Assembly (NCBI RefSeq): GCF_000341225.1
Contig: NZ_ANAC01000027.1
Location: 24,360-88,359 of the forward strand
Origin: Nocardiopsis alba DSM 43377
GTDB taxonomy: Bacteria; Actinomycetota; Actinomycetes; Streptosporangiales; Streptosporangiaceae
Reading direction: 5' to 3'
Length of the DNA stretch: 64,000 bases
In this document: positions 53,573 to 62,773 of the stretch, piece after piece
How the letters are laid out: every line of letters starts with the position of its first letter
Numbering within the stretch: position 1 is the first letter of the stretch
The notes under the pieces: model-generated
Seen by the model: only the letters and a program-made list of their open reading frames with translations
Databases searched by the model: none
What the model was told of the DNA's origin: nothing
Position numbers and translations under genes: made by a program

Positions 53573-55141
53573 GTGTCCGAAGCACCACCCGCGCCCACGC
53601 CGACGGCGGCCCGGCAGATCATCCACCCCGACGGTCGGGTCTCGCTCCCCGAGGGCGCTCCGCTGCCCGCGGGTCCCTATGTCAACGACGACCTCCAGCC
53701 GGTCCCGATATCCAAGCGCACCTGGGGCGTGGGCAGCTTCACCGCCCTGTGGGTGAGCATGTCCGTCCAGATCCCCGCCTGGACCCTGGCCAGCGGCCTC
53801 ATCGCGGTCGGCATGGACTGGCGCCAGGCGATCCTGACCATCGCCCTGGGCAACCTGATCGTGCTGGTGCCCATGGTCCTGACCGGCCACGCCGGAGCCA
53901 GGTACGGGATCCCCTTCCCCGTGTTCGCGCGCGCCTCCTTCGGTCTGCGCGGGGCCAACCTGCCCGCCCTCATCCGCGGGGCCGTCGCCTGCGGCTGGTA
54001 CGGCATCCAGACCTGGGTCGGCGGACAGGGCGTCCACATCCTCGCCGGACGCATGCTCGGCGAGCGGTGGAGCGACGCGACGGTGGTCGGTGGACAGCCG
54101 TGGACGATGTGGCTCTCCTTCGGTCTCTTCTGGGTGATCCAGCTGGCGATTATCCTGTGGGGCATGGAGGGCGTGCGCCGGGTCCAGGTGTGGGCCGCGC
54201 CCCTGATGCTGGTGGGCGGCGTCGCGCTCCTGGTGTGGATGGTCCGTGAGGCCGGTGGCCTCGGCCCGCTGCTGGCGGTCAACTCCGACCTCGGCTGGGG
54301 CGCGGACTTCTGGAAGCTCTTCTTCCCCTCGCTGATGGCGATCATCGGCTTCTGGTCGACGCTGAGCCTCAACATCAGCGACTTCACCCGCTTCTCCTCC
54401 TCCCAGAGGGCCCAGGTGGTGGGCCAGTCGTTGGGTCTGCCGACGACCATGGCGGCCTTCGCCCTGCTCGCGGTCATGGTCACCGCGGGGACCCAGGCCG
54501 TCTACGGGGCCCCGCTGTGGGATCCGGTGGAGATCGTCGCCCAGATGTCCAGCGGTCTCGCCCTGCTGTTCGCCATCTTCATCCTGCTGCTGGCCACCGT
54601 GTCGACCAACATCGCCGCCAACCTGGTGGGGCCGGCCTACGACCTGGCCAACCTGCGACCGAAGCTGATCGGCTTCCGGACCGGCGCGGTGATCACCTGC
54701 GTGATCAGCGTCGGGATCTTCCCCTGGCGGCTGATCGCCGACCCGAACATGTACATCTTCACCTGGCTGGGCACCGTCGGCGGCCTGCTCGGCACCGTGG
54801 GAGGCATCCTGATCGCGGACTACTGGCTGCTGCGCCGCGCCCGCATGGACCTGCCCTCGCTCTACAGCCGTGACGGCCGCTACTGGTACACCGGCGGCTG
54901 GAACTGGCGGGCGCTGGTCGCGTTCGTGGTCGGCACCGTCCTGGCCGTGGGAGGGTCGAACTCCCCCGAGGGCCAGGGCCCCTTCCCCACCGACGGCATC
55001 ATCCCGTTCCTGGCGCCCCTGGCCGACTACGGCTGGCTGGTGGGCCTGTTCAGCGCCCTCCTCCTGCACTGGGCCCTGGGCCGCTTCCTCCCGGACCCCC
55101 GTCAACGCGCGGCCGAGGAGGACTCACCGACCGCGGCCTGA
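53573..55141 (+). CDS. NCS1-family nucleobase/hydantoin:cation symporter
   Basis: 522 aa with about 12 membrane helices. NCS1 signatures: PYVNDDLQPVPISKRTWGVGSFTALWVSMSVQIPAWTLASGLIAVGMDWRQAI, FPVFARASFGLRGANLPALIRGAVACGWYGIQTWVGGQ, GFWSTLSLNISDFTRFSSSQRAQVVGQSLGLP, and FTWLGTVGGLLGTVGGILIADYWLLRR. It imports a purine/pyrimidine base, allantoin or hydantoin with a cation; the upstream operon makes uracil/thymine or hydantoin most likely. The GTG start has AGGTAACCC upstream. It lies 277 bp after the LLM gene, so it may be a separate transcript under common control. Confidence 0.91.
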   Translation: MSEAPPAPTPTAARQIIHPDGRVSLPEGAPLPAGPYVNDDLQPVPISKRTWGVGSFTALWVSMSVQIPAWTLASGLIAVGMDWRQAILTIALGNLIVLVPMVLTGHAGARYGIPFPVFARASFGLRGANLPALIRGAVACGWYGIQTWVGGQGVHILAGRMLGERWSDATVVGGQPWTMWLSFGLFWVIQLAIILWGMEGVRRVQVWAAPLMLVGGVALLVWMVREAGGLGPLLAVNSDLGWGADFWKLFFPSLMAIIGFWSTLSLNISDFTRFSSSQRAQVVGQSLGLPTTMAAFALLAVMVTAGTQAVYGAPLWDPVEIVAQMSSGLALLFAIFILLLATVSTNIAANLVGPAYDLANLRPKLIGFRTGAVITCVISVGIFPWRLIADPNMYIFTWLGTVGGLLGTVGGILIADYWLLRRARMDLPSLYSRDGRYWYTGGWNWRALVAFVVGTVLAVGGSNSPEGQGPFPTDGIIPFLAPLADYGWLVGLFSALLLHWALGRFLPDPRQRAAEEDSPTAA

Positions 55142-55157
55142 CCGGACACGAGAACGA

Positions 55158-55194
55158 GGGGGTGTGGGACGCCCGAACGGCGCCCCACACCCCC
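55158..55194. terminator. Bidirectional hairpin between transporter and tail-gene end
   Basis: GGGGGTGTGGGACGCC (55158-55173) pairs with GGCGCCCCACACCCCC (55179-55194), one mismatch, followed by TTCAC. It sits between convergent transcripts and marks the edge of the phage-like block. The hairpin at 63086-63127 has a very similar end (CGCACCCCCTTCAC). Confidence 0.75.
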
Positions 55195-55224
55195 TTCACT
55201 TACCGCAGGTCGGCCGACGTACGC

Positions 55225-55836
55225 TCACTCCGATTCCGGTCCCCCGTTCTCCAGGGACGGGCCCACGAAGGACATCGCCGTCATCATGCGGTAGTCCTCG
55301 ATCTCCTTCGAGTGCCGGCGCACGATCTCACAGATCCGCTCCCTCACCTCGGGTGAGGGACGGAGGGCGAACGGCTCCCCCTCGGGCTCCCTATCCACGA
55401 TCACGGCCCGGACGGCACCGGCCCCCAGCCCGAGGCGGTCCAAGGCCTCTCTGCGCACGTCCTCCAACCGTCGCCGTCGGTCCTCGGAGACCAGGCCGAC
55501 GGCCAGGACCGTCTGCGCCCCGGTCGTCTGTCGGTTCAGGCCGCCTCCGGCGTACAGGGCGTACGCCTCCATGCGCACCACCTCTCCGTACGCCTCGTGC
55601 AGACTCTCGTAGATCTCGTCGGCGGCCTCGGGTTCGCGCGCGAGCTCGGTGAGGACGTCCAGCGTCTCCTCCGGTTCCGTCAGTCCGAACAGCTCCATCC
55701 GGTCCGCCAACGCCTGGAGCGGGAGTTCGTGGATCCACCCCTCGCCGTCCGGCCCGGGCTCACTCCAGAGTGAGAAGCAAGGCCCCACACCCGCCAGGTT
55801 CGTGAACTCCACCTCGGTGTACTCGATCGGTTCCAT
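55225..55836 (-). CDS. Hypothetical protein downstream of the tail fibre gene
   Basis: 203 aa, soluble and acidic. It begins EPIEYTEVEFTNLAGVGPCFSLWSEPGPDGEGWIHELPLQALADRMELFGLTEPEE. A helical middle section (LDVLTELAREPEAADEIYESLHEAYGEVVRMEAYALYAGG) and RRRRLEDVRREALDRLGLG follow. I chose ATG 55836 because GGGG lies upstream; the longer frame overlaps the tail gene. It starts 12 bp after the tail-tip gene on the same strand, so it is the last gene of the tail operon. I recognise no family; a tail accessory or host-derived gene is possible. Confidence 0.65.
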   Translation of the reverse strand: MEPIEYTEVEFTNLAGVGPCFSLWSEPGPDGEGWIHELPLQALADRMELFGLTEPEETLDVLTELAREPEAADEIYESLHEAYGEVVRMEAYALYAGGGLNRQTTGAQTVLAVGLVSEDRRRRLEDVRREALDRLGLGAGAVRAVIVDREPEGEPFALRPSPEVRERICEIVRRHSKEIEDYRMMTAMSFVGPSLENGGPESE

Positions 55837-55847
55837 GTCCACGCCCC

Positions 55848-58800
55848 TCACACTCCGCTCACGTCGTCTTCGACCCACACCGACAGGTATTGCAACCGTT
55901 GTGGGGTCGTCTCACCGTGCAGATTTCGGCTTCTCGCGTAGACGGTGCCCCGCCACTGGGAGAGCACGGTCGCGGCGACGTCGTTCATGATCTGGTTGAC
56001 CCCGTGACCGGTCAGCATCATCAACCGGCCCCCGTTGTGCGCGGCCTGCCCATAGGTCAGGGTCCACTGCGACCCCAGGACGGTACGCATACTGGTGAGC
56101 CCATAGACGAACATGTCCCGGGAGTGCTGCCCCCGGCTCAGACGCCCACGGAGCACCAGACTCCACTGTTCGAAGGTCATTCCGATGCCGGTGTAATTCC
56201 CGTGCACGTAGCGCAGCGATCCACCCTCATTCGCGGAGCGGAGGACCAGGTCGCTACGGCCCGACTGGTTGGTGACCTGCTCTCGTCCGGTGATCACGAA
56301 CGCTCCGGCCGCATACCCCTCGGAATTCACCCCCAGCGCCTGAATTCTCGGCTGAAGATCGAAGGCGGAGTTCCCGGTGTGGAACCGGACCGCCGGGCGG
56401 CCGTTGTGCAGCCCTCGCTCCATGACGATGTGGTTCTCGTTATCGGCACCGGCCTGGACCCGACCGTTGAAGTAGGCGTTGCCCGAAGCCGACGACATGT
56501 CGACCACCGTGGTCCCGTCGGTCGCCAGCAACCTGATCCCGTTCCGGTCGGCCACCCAGCGGCGGCCCGAGGCGGCGCTGCGGACCGTCGCCCCGGTGAT
56601 GGTCTGACCGTCGATGGCGCCGGCCGCGACGGTGCCCGCCGTCACCGCTCCGGCGGCGATGTGGCCCGCCTCCACCGCGCCCACGTCGATCTTGTCGGCG
56701 GTGATGGAGTTGGCCGCGATGTGCCCCGCCTTGACGGTCTCGGGGTACAGGTCGGTGTCGACCAGGGGCGTGGTGGCGATCCGGGCCTCCTCACCCGGCT
56801 CCGAACGGTTGCCCGAGCGGTCGACCGTGGTCAGCCGGAAGTAGCGGGGCTCGTGGTAGGGCTGACCGGGAACCACGAGCTCGGCCGGACCGGACTCCAG
56901 CGACCCGATCGGGCGCCAGTCGCCCCCTTCGGGGCCGTGGACCCGACCGATACGGATACCGTCCCCGTCGACACTGATCCCCATATGGGTGGCGATATGA
57001 GGGCCCGACGGATTGAGGTTCCCGTCCGCGGCGAGCACCCCGTCCACCCAGATCCGGCGCCGCCAGCCCTCGACCCGGATCCGGAGGATATGAGCACCGG
57101 AGCCGACCTCGGGAATGTATTCACTGCTGTAACCGCGGTTCAGTTCCCTGTTGAACCGCACCCATAGACGGACCGATCTCTCCGGCCCCTCCTCCGGGGC
57201 GATGACCTCCACCGTGTACTCCTGGTCCAGAACGCCCAGGTCCCGGAGGATCAGAGCGTAGGCGTCGGAGGGGGAGCCCAGCGTCCCGTCCCGTACCCAC
57301 ATCTCGCCGTGGACGACCTCCCATGGGTCGGTCGGGGGGCCGTCCACCTCCCATTCCTCGCTCCAGGTGTGCCCGTCGCGCATCTCGACCTCGGTGTGCA
57401 GGAAGTCGGGCGGCATCACCTCACCGCCCGCCCCTCGTCCATCCCAGCCGACGTTGATCACGCCCAGTCGTGTGGACAGTTCCGGAGCCGGGGGCACGGG
57501 CGGCGGTTCGGCGTCGGAGGCGACGGTCAGCGACACGACACCGCCGAAGGCGCCGGCGAGGTTGTTGTGCTCGCCGACGGCGCGCACCTTGAAGGCGAGA
57601 TCGGCACCGACCTCCAACCCGGAGAGGTGCACCGTCGTGTCGGGATGGTCGATCGAGACGACCCGGCTCCACACCGCGCCGACCGTGTTCGGCCGGCTGT
57701 AGACCTGGTAGAAGCCCACGTCCATCGCGGTACCGTTGCTCGCCGAATCCACCGGGGCCCATTGGAGGCTCACCTGGCCGCGTGCCGCGCCGTCGGAGTC
57801 GAGATAGGCGTTGGTCTGGGCGACGAGCCCCTGCGGGGCCGCCGGACGGCGACGATCGTTGCCTTCGGGGGCGGGGACGGAACCCGAACCGCCGTTGGCG
57901 ACGCTGCCGCCGGTCAGGGCGGCGGTGCGGCGGGCGCGGCGGATCTCCGCTTCGAGGAAGCGGTCGTTGAGGACGACGTTGCCGCCGAGCGTGCCCTCCT
58001 GGTCCCTGGACAGGGTGATCTGACGCAGCCGCAGCGGCTCCATCGTCCCGTCCCCACCGGGGGCGAGGACCAGGTCGCCGGGGGCGTAGTCCCGCCAGGG
58101 CAGCCATCGGGCTCCGAGGAACACCAGACCCCGGGTGACCTGGACCCTCTCCCTCGCGCCTCGTTCCAGGGCGGCTCCGGCCAAGAGCCGCGCGGTGCCC
58201 TCATCGGTCACGCCGCCCTGGGTGAGGTACTCCTCCCACCGGCCCCACGGGGTCTCGGCGTCGGGGTTGGCCAGCTCCAGCCGGAACCCCTCGTCCCCCT
58301 CCAAGAGGAGGTGGGAGACGACGTCCTCCAGGCTCCCGTCCTCGGGAGCGTCGGTGATGTCCCGCCCCAGCCTCAGGTCGACGGGTGCCTCACCGGAGGC
58401 CCGGTCGGTCGCCATGACCGTCTCCGGACCGAACAGGCGCAGGGTGCGCCCCTCGAACCTCCAGTCGCACACCCCTTGTTCGGCCAGACCGTTGAGGACG
58501 GTCAGCAGGTCGGTGCCCAGGTCGTACTCCAGGGTGAGCAGGGTCCCCCAAGGGCGGCCCGCCGAGTCCCTCGCCGTGTCGAAGTCGACCTCCAGACCGG
58601 GCAGGGCCCCTCGACCGGCGCCCTCGTTGGTCCAGGTACGCACGATCGTGCCCACCGTCGCGGCGGCGAAGGTGCGCTTGCCGTCGGTGGCCGAGCCCCC
58701 GGCGGTCGGGTAGAGCCGGAGCTTGCGCAGCTGCCAGCCGTAACCGGGCAGGTCGTAGGAGCGTTTCGCGGTCCGGTCGGTGAGGTTCCCGGAGCGTTTG

Positions 58801-59045
58801 ATCCTCAGGAAGCGGGAGTCGGGACCCTCGTGCCACTCCCCCGTGGCGGGGTCGTACATCTGGACGGCGATCTCGCAGGGGGATTCGAGGAACTCCGCGC
58901 CCGGGGCATGGGCCGTGTAGTCGATCCGCAACGAGGGCAGGTCGTTGTACGGCTGGCCGAGCTCGATGCCGAGCGGGTGGGGCAGCGGGCCCAGCCGGGG
59001 CCCGTTGGGTTCGTAGGCGATGAGCCTGATGTCGAACTCGCTCAC
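55848..59045 (-). CDS. Phage tail tip / tail fibre protein (Tal-like, receptor-binding)
   Basis: 1065 aa. The N-terminal 380 residues resemble siphovirus tail-tip (Gp37/Tal) base domains: DIRLIAYEPNGPRLGPLPHPLGIELGQPYNDLPSLRIDYTAHAPGAEFL, with a nested section (LGTDLLTVLNGLAEQGVCDWRFEGRTLRLFGPE). Fibronectin type III-like modules follow (about 405-520), then a LamG/lectin-like domain (about 545-720, DYALILRDL-type to GISVDGDGIRIGRVHG). TVKAGHIAANSITADKIDVGAVEAGHIAAGAVTAGTVAAGAI is the helical trimer repeat of tail spikes. The tip is a beta-rich region. It overlaps the upstream gene by 4 bp (ATGA). Confidence 0.86.
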   Translation of the reverse strand: MSEFDIRLIAYEPNGPRLGPLPHPLGIELGQPYNDLPSLRIDYTAHAPGAEFLESPCEIAVQMYDPATGEWHEGPDSRFLRIKRSGNLTDRTAKRSYDLPGYGWQLRKLRLYPTAGGSATDGKRTFAAATVGTIVRTWTNEGAGRGALPGLEVDFDTARDSAGRPWGTLLTLEYDLGTDLLTVLNGLAEQGVCDWRFEGRTLRLFGPETVMATDRASGEAPVDLRLGRDITDAPEDGSLEDVVSHLLLEGDEGFRLELANPDAETPWGRWEEYLTQGGVTDEGTARLLAGAALERGARERVQVTRGLVFLGARWLPWRDYAPGDLVLAPGGDGTMEPLRLRQITLSRDQEGTLGGNVVLNDRFLEAEIRRARRTAALTGGSVANGGSGSVPAPEGNDRRRPAAPQGLVAQTNAYLDSDGAARGQVSLQWAPVDSASNGTAMDVGFYQVYSRPNTVGAVWSRVVSIDHPDTTVHLSGLEVGADLAFKVRAVGEHNNLAGAFGGVVSLTVASDAEPPPVPPAPELSTRLGVINVGWDGRGAGGEVMPPDFLHTEVEMRDGHTWSEEWEVDGPPTDPWEVVHGEMWVRDGTLGSPSDAYALILRDLGVLDQEYTVEVIAPEEGPERSVRLWVRFNRELNRGYSSEYIPEVGSGAHILRIRVEGWRRRIWVDGVLAADGNLNPSGPHIATHMGISVDGDGIRIGRVHGPEGGDWRPIGSLESGPAELVVPGQPYHEPRYFRLTTVDRSGNRSEPGEEARIATTPLVDTDLYPETVKAGHIAANSITADKIDVGAVEAGHIAAGAVTAGTVAAGAIDGQTITGATVRSAASGRRWVADRNGIRLLATDGTTVVDMSSASGNAYFNGRVQAGADNENHIVMERGLHNGRPAVRFHTGNSAFDLQPRIQALGVNSEGYAAGAFVITGREQVTNQSGRSDLVLRSANEGGSLRYVHGNYTGIGMTFEQWSLVLRGRLSRGQHSRDMFVYGLTSMRTVLGSQWTLTYGQAAHNGGRLMMLTGHGVNQIMNDVAATVLSQWRGTVYARSRNLHGETTPQRLQYLSVWVEDDVSGV

Positions 59046-59905
59046 AGGAAGGCCCTCCTCGCGTGGATGTCGATACGGGAGCCGTCACCGGAGTCGGCCG
59101 CCTCCAGACGCACACGAGGCACACGTCGGTACGGGTCGTCGGCGACCCTCTCCGGGGTCAGGTGCAACCAGCGGGAGGCGGAACCGGGGCCGAAGGCGGT
59201 GACCGAGCCGGTGACGTCCCGCCCTTCGGGGAGCACGCGCGCGGTCATCCGTTCGCAATCCACCTCCAGCGACTGGTTCGCGGTCAAGGTGCCGTCCCAG
59301 CGGAACCCGCCGCCGGTGGCCACGTCCGTGACCTCCGGGCGGGCCAGCGGCCCGGACAGGACCAGACGGGCGTCGACGATCGGGGCGGTGGATCCGCTCA
59401 GGGCGTCGACCGCCACCCCCTCCGGAGGGGACTCGGTTCCCATGGGGGCCTCCCAGGAGGAGGCGTCCGGGTCACGCCAATAGACGCCGGGGACACGGAA
59501 CAGAACGGTGAGCAGCGCGGTGGCCGAGGCGACGTTCACCTCGGGTTCCGCCGCGGTGACCACTTCGGCGTCGGCCTGACGCACGGTGTCGGCGTCGACG
59601 TGGAAGCGCAGGTCCAGCATCCGGTGACGGGCACCGAACAGCGAGGTGAGCGCGGCCAGGTTCTCCTCCAGGCCGGCGAAGCCGCCGGGGGATCCGTCCG
59701 GGGTCCGGGGCCCCACCCACAGGGTCATGCCGAGGGTGGTGGCCTCCAGGTCCAGGCCGGTCACCGGCAGGTCGCCGGCCCTCCCGGGGACCTGGACCTC
59801 GGCGGTGCGGACCGCGGGCAGGGGGCGTAGGGCGGTTCCGGGTGCCAGACGCCATCCGGGGGCGTCGAGGGGCACGCCGTCCACCGTGTAGGTGGGGTAC
59901 GGCAT
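59042..59905 (-). CDS. Phage distal tail protein (Dit-like)
   Basis: 287 aa. The N-terminal Dit belt-like domain begins YPTYTVDGVPLDAPGWRLAPGTALRPLPAVRTAEVQVPGRAGDLPVTGLDLEATTLGMTLWVGPRTPDGS. The pattern of galectin-like C-terminal beta strands follows (VDALSGSTAPIVDARLVLSGPLARPEVTDVATGGGFRWDGTLTANQSLEVDCERMTARV). Dit forms the hub joining tail tube and tip in siphoviruses. Position between tape measure and tail tip is canonical. The stop overlaps the next start by 4 bp. It begins 99 bp after the tape measure gene, across a strong hairpin. Confidence 0.85.
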   Translation of the reverse strand: MPYPTYTVDGVPLDAPGWRLAPGTALRPLPAVRTAEVQVPGRAGDLPVTGLDLEATTLGMTLWVGPRTPDGSPGGFAGLEENLAALTSLFGARHRMLDLRFHVDADTVRQADAEVVTAAEPEVNVASATALLTVLFRVPGVYWRDPDASSWEAPMGTESPPEGVAVDALSGSTAPIVDARLVLSGPLARPEVTDVATGGGFRWDGTLTANQSLEVDCERMTARVLPEGRDVTGSVTAFGPGSASRWLHLTPERVADDPYRRVPRVRLEAADSGDGSRIDIHARRAFL

Positions 59906-59950
59906 CGTTGATCAGCTCCGTTCGTGTGGGTGTTCCGGGATGCTCGTGGG

Positions 59951-59981
59951 GCCGGCCGCCCGGTGGTCCCGGGCGGCCGGC
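59951..59981 (-). terminator. 13-bp perfect hairpin between tape measure and Dit genes
   Basis: GCCGGCCGCCCGG (59951-59963) pairs with CCGGGCGGCCGGC (59969-59981); loop TGGTC. It lies in the only gap between the two tail genes. Confidence 0.7.
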
Positions 59982-60004
59982 GTCGCGTGGCCGAGGACGG
60001 CGGG

Positions 60005-62773
60005 TCAGACCAGCCCGACGGCCGCCGCGTACTGGAGGGAGCGGTTGACCGTCGCGCTGGTCGGTTCGGCCTGGGGATAGTGGTTGACCACCTGGATTCG
60101 GGGGCCGCCCTCTCGGGAGGCGACCTGGGAGGCGTGGCGCCTGACCTCCAGGGAGGGAGGGACGAGTCGGGTGGAGATCTCGCCGGTCACGTCCCCCAGT
60201 TGCCCTCGCAGGTCGGGGATCCTGTCGTCGATACCGCCCATGAGGCCGTCCATGATCATGCGGCCGGCCGGGGTGAGCAGCCTGCGGTCGACCCGGCGCG
60301 GGCCCTTCCAGTCCGGGATCATGTTCGTGACGCTGGAGAACTGATTCTTGAGCGAGCCGATCATGTTCTTCACGCCGTCGATCAGACCGGTGATGATGTT
60401 CCGGCCGGCCTGCAACAGGATGGTCTTGGCGTTGGAGAACGCCTCCCTGACCTTGGTCGGGATGCCCCTGATGGTGGTCATCAGCCCGTCGATCCGTTCC
60501 CGCACCCGGTCGCGCATGGTGGAGAAGGCCTCGACGGCCCGGTCCCGGGCCCCGGTGAAGGTGCTCACGACACGCTCGCGGATCGCCTCCACGATCTGCA
60601 CGAGACGGTCGCGCAGGCCGGTGACGACCTCGGCCACCCGCTCGCGGATCGCGGTGAAGATCTCGACCGCCCGATCGCGCAGGCCGGTGACGATCTCCAC
60701 GATCCGTTCCCGGATCGCCGTGAAGATCTCCTGGGCCCGGTCACGGACCGCGGTGAAGATCTCCACCACCCGGTCCCGGAACCCCGTCACCCGTTCCACG
60801 ACCCACTGGACCGCCGCGCCCACCAGGGCGAGGATGGTGTCCCACGCCGCGGAGATCAGGTCGGTGATCCAGGTCCAGGCGGCGGACACCGCCTCGGTGA
60901 TCGAGGTCCAGATCCCGGACAGGAACTCGGCGATCGTCTGCGCCACCGAGGTGATCTTCTCGACGATGCCGTCCCAGACCTCGCCGGTCTTCTGCACCAG
61001 CCAGTCCCAGGCCTCTCCGATGAACGCCTTGATCTCGTCCCAGTAGGTGAAGAGGATGACGAACGGATGGTGGGCGATGATCGCCTTGATCCATTCCCAG
61101 GCGGTCTCGATCAGACCCACGAGACCGTCCCAGAACTCCTGGGCCTTCTCCTTCAGCGCCTCCCACATCCCGGGGAGGGTCTCGGTGAAGAACGACATGA
61201 CGTCCTCGGCGATCTCCTTGACGAAGGAGAACACCGCGTCCACGATCTCCCGGAACGTCTCGGAGTTGTTGTAGGCGTAGATCAACCCGGCCGCCAGGGC
61301 CGCCAACGCCGTGACGATCAGCCCCAGCGGGTTGGCGCGCATCACCGTGTTCAACACCCGTTGAGCGGCGGCCAGGCCCTTCTTGCCCACCTCGGCGACC
61401 TTGCTCGCCGCACCGGCCAGGGTGAGGTTGCGGGAGAAACCCGAAGCACTGGTTCCCGCGGACCGGAAGCCGGACGCCAGATCGCGCAGAGCGTCCGTCC
61501 CCGCCGAGAAACCCTTGGACACCACCGGACCGGCCGAGTCCACCAGTTTCCCCGCGAGGGCCCGACCGATCTGCTCACCCGCGTCGGGGAGCGTGGCCGA
61601 GAGAGTGTCGGCGACCTGGGAACCGAACCGCTGCACCGCGGGCGGCATGTTCGACAGGCCGGAGTCGATCATCTCCCCGGCGCGTGAGGCCAGGAGTTCA
61701 CCGCCCTGTCGACCGGCGTCGGCGGCCCCTTCGGTGATCTTGTCGGTCAACATCCTCCCGGCCCGCGCGCCGAGGTCGTCGACGATGTCGGGCAGGGCGT
61801 CCAGTCCGTCACCGATCAGGCTCATGGCCGTGTCACCGAGCTTTCCGCCCAGCTCACGGCCGCTGCTCAGCCCGATCGAGGGCATCTTGCCCTGGAACAG
61901 ATCACCGGCGGCCGAGGCCAGTCCGTCGACGATGTCGGGAACACGCCCCACACCGTCCTCGATCAAAGAGACCGCCCCATCGGCCACCTTCGAACCGAGT
62001 CTGCGCCCGGCCTCCTCTCCGTAACCGGGCAGGGTCTCGCTCAAGAACGACCCCGCCCGCTGCCCGAGCTGTTGGACCGCCGGGGGCATCCCCGACAGCC
62101 CCTCCTCGATCAGTTGGTTGGCGCCATCGGCCAACCGGGTACCCAACTCACGTCCCGCGTCGGCACCCGCCTGCGGCAGCCTCTCCTTGATCTGCTCCCC
62201 GGCACGATCACCCAAAGCCCCGACCACACCGGGCAGATGCTCCAGACCGGTATCGATCAGGTCCGACGCCGCACCGGTCAAACGCTCACCCACGTCACGC
62301 CCCGCGGCCGCGGCCGCGTTCGGAAGCGTGGTGGTGAGGAGGTTCCCCGCCTGGTCCGCCGCGGCCGCGGCCGCGTTCGGAAGCGTGGACGTGAGGAACG
62401 CCCCCGCCTGATCGGCGGCGCTGTTCGCGAGGTCGGGCAGTTCGTCGAAGACGCTCCGCATCCGTGGGGAGACCCCGTTGACGAGGGTCGATCCGAACTC
62501 CTGGCCGATGGCCTCACCGGCCCCCACGATCGAGGAACTCAGACTCGATCCGACCTGGTCGCCGAACCGCTGTACGGCCGGTGGCGCTCCGGACAGGGCC
62601 GAGGAGATCTTCCCCGAGACGGCGTCCGCGAATCGGGTGCTCACCTCGTTCCCCGCCTGACGGCCGACGGCCGGCAGGGTCGCCAGGTCCTTCTCCACTT
62701 CCTTCCTGATCTGGTCCCCGATGCTCTGTAGCTCGGAACCCAGGTCGACACGCACGGTGATGGCACCGGACAT
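60005..62773 (-). CDS. Phage tail tape measure protein
   Basis: 922 aa. The N-terminal part is helical with about 45-50-residue repeats (for example LIDTGLEHLPGVVGALGDRAGEQI and LIEEGLSGMPPAVQQLGQRAG). A membrane-like region (LGLIVTALAALAAGLIYAYNN) and a Trp-rich section (WEALKEKAQEFWDGLVGLIETAWEWIKAIIAHHPFVILFTYWDEIKAFIGEAWDWL) are typical of tape measures. Then nine 11-residue repeats run from residue about 665, and the C-terminus (GIPTKVREAFSNAKTILLQAGRNIITGLIDGVKNMIGSLKNQF) matches family ends. At about 1.5 angstrom per residue the tail would be near 140 nm. GAGGTGAACC precedes ATG 62773. Confidence 0.9.
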   Translation of the reverse strand: MSGAITVRVDLGSELQSIGDQIRKEVEKDLATLPAVGRQAGNEVSTRFADAVSGKISSALSGAPPAVQRFGDQVGSSLSSSIVGAGEAIGQEFGSTLVNGVSPRMRSVFDELPDLANSAADQAGAFLTSTLPNAAAAAADQAGNLLTTTLPNAAAAAGRDVGERLTGAASDLIDTGLEHLPGVVGALGDRAGEQIKERLPQAGADAGRELGTRLADGANQLIEEGLSGMPPAVQQLGQRAGSFLSETLPGYGEEAGRRLGSKVADGAVSLIEDGVGRVPDIVDGLASAAGDLFQGKMPSIGLSSGRELGGKLGDTAMSLIGDGLDALPDIVDDLGARAGRMLTDKITEGAADAGRQGGELLASRAGEMIDSGLSNMPPAVQRFGSQVADTLSATLPDAGEQIGRALAGKLVDSAGPVVSKGFSAGTDALRDLASGFRSAGTSASGFSRNLTLAGAASKVAEVGKKGLAAAQRVLNTVMRANPLGLIVTALAALAAGLIYAYNNSETFREIVDAVFSFVKEIAEDVMSFFTETLPGMWEALKEKAQEFWDGLVGLIETAWEWIKAIIAHHPFVILFTYWDEIKAFIGEAWDWLVQKTGEVWDGIVEKITSVAQTIAEFLSGIWTSITEAVSAAWTWITDLISAAWDTILALVGAAVQWVVERVTGFRDRVVEIFTAVRDRAQEIFTAIRERIVEIVTGLRDRAVEIFTAIRERVAEVVTGLRDRLVQIVEAIRERVVSTFTGARDRAVEAFSTMRDRVRERIDGLMTTIRGIPTKVREAFSNAKTILLQAGRNIITGLIDGVKNMIGSLKNQFSSVTNMIPDWKGPRRVDRRLLTPAGRMIMDGLMGGIDDRIPDLRGQLGDVTGEISTRLVPPSLEVRRHASQVASREGGPRIQVVNHYPQAEPTSATVNRSLQYAAAVGLV
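60482..60778 (-). repeat. Nine tandem 33-bp units encoding hendecad repeats
   Basis: Nine consecutive 11-residue units of the form R-D/E-R-x-x-E-I-F/V-T-A-I/V/L (first RDRVVEIFTAV, last RDRVRERIDGL), inside the tape measure gene. Charged residues recur at fixed positions, which suggests a right-handed or amphipathic helical coil. Confidence 0.8.
61640..62420 (-). repeat. Degenerate tandem repeats in the tape measure N-terminus
   Basis: Five to six diverged repeats of about 45-50 codons. Within them GCGGCCGCGGCCGCGTTCGG and what follows occurs twice, at 62304-62331 and 62361-62388 (period 57 bp, 19 codons), which looks like a recent duplication. Confidence 0.7.
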
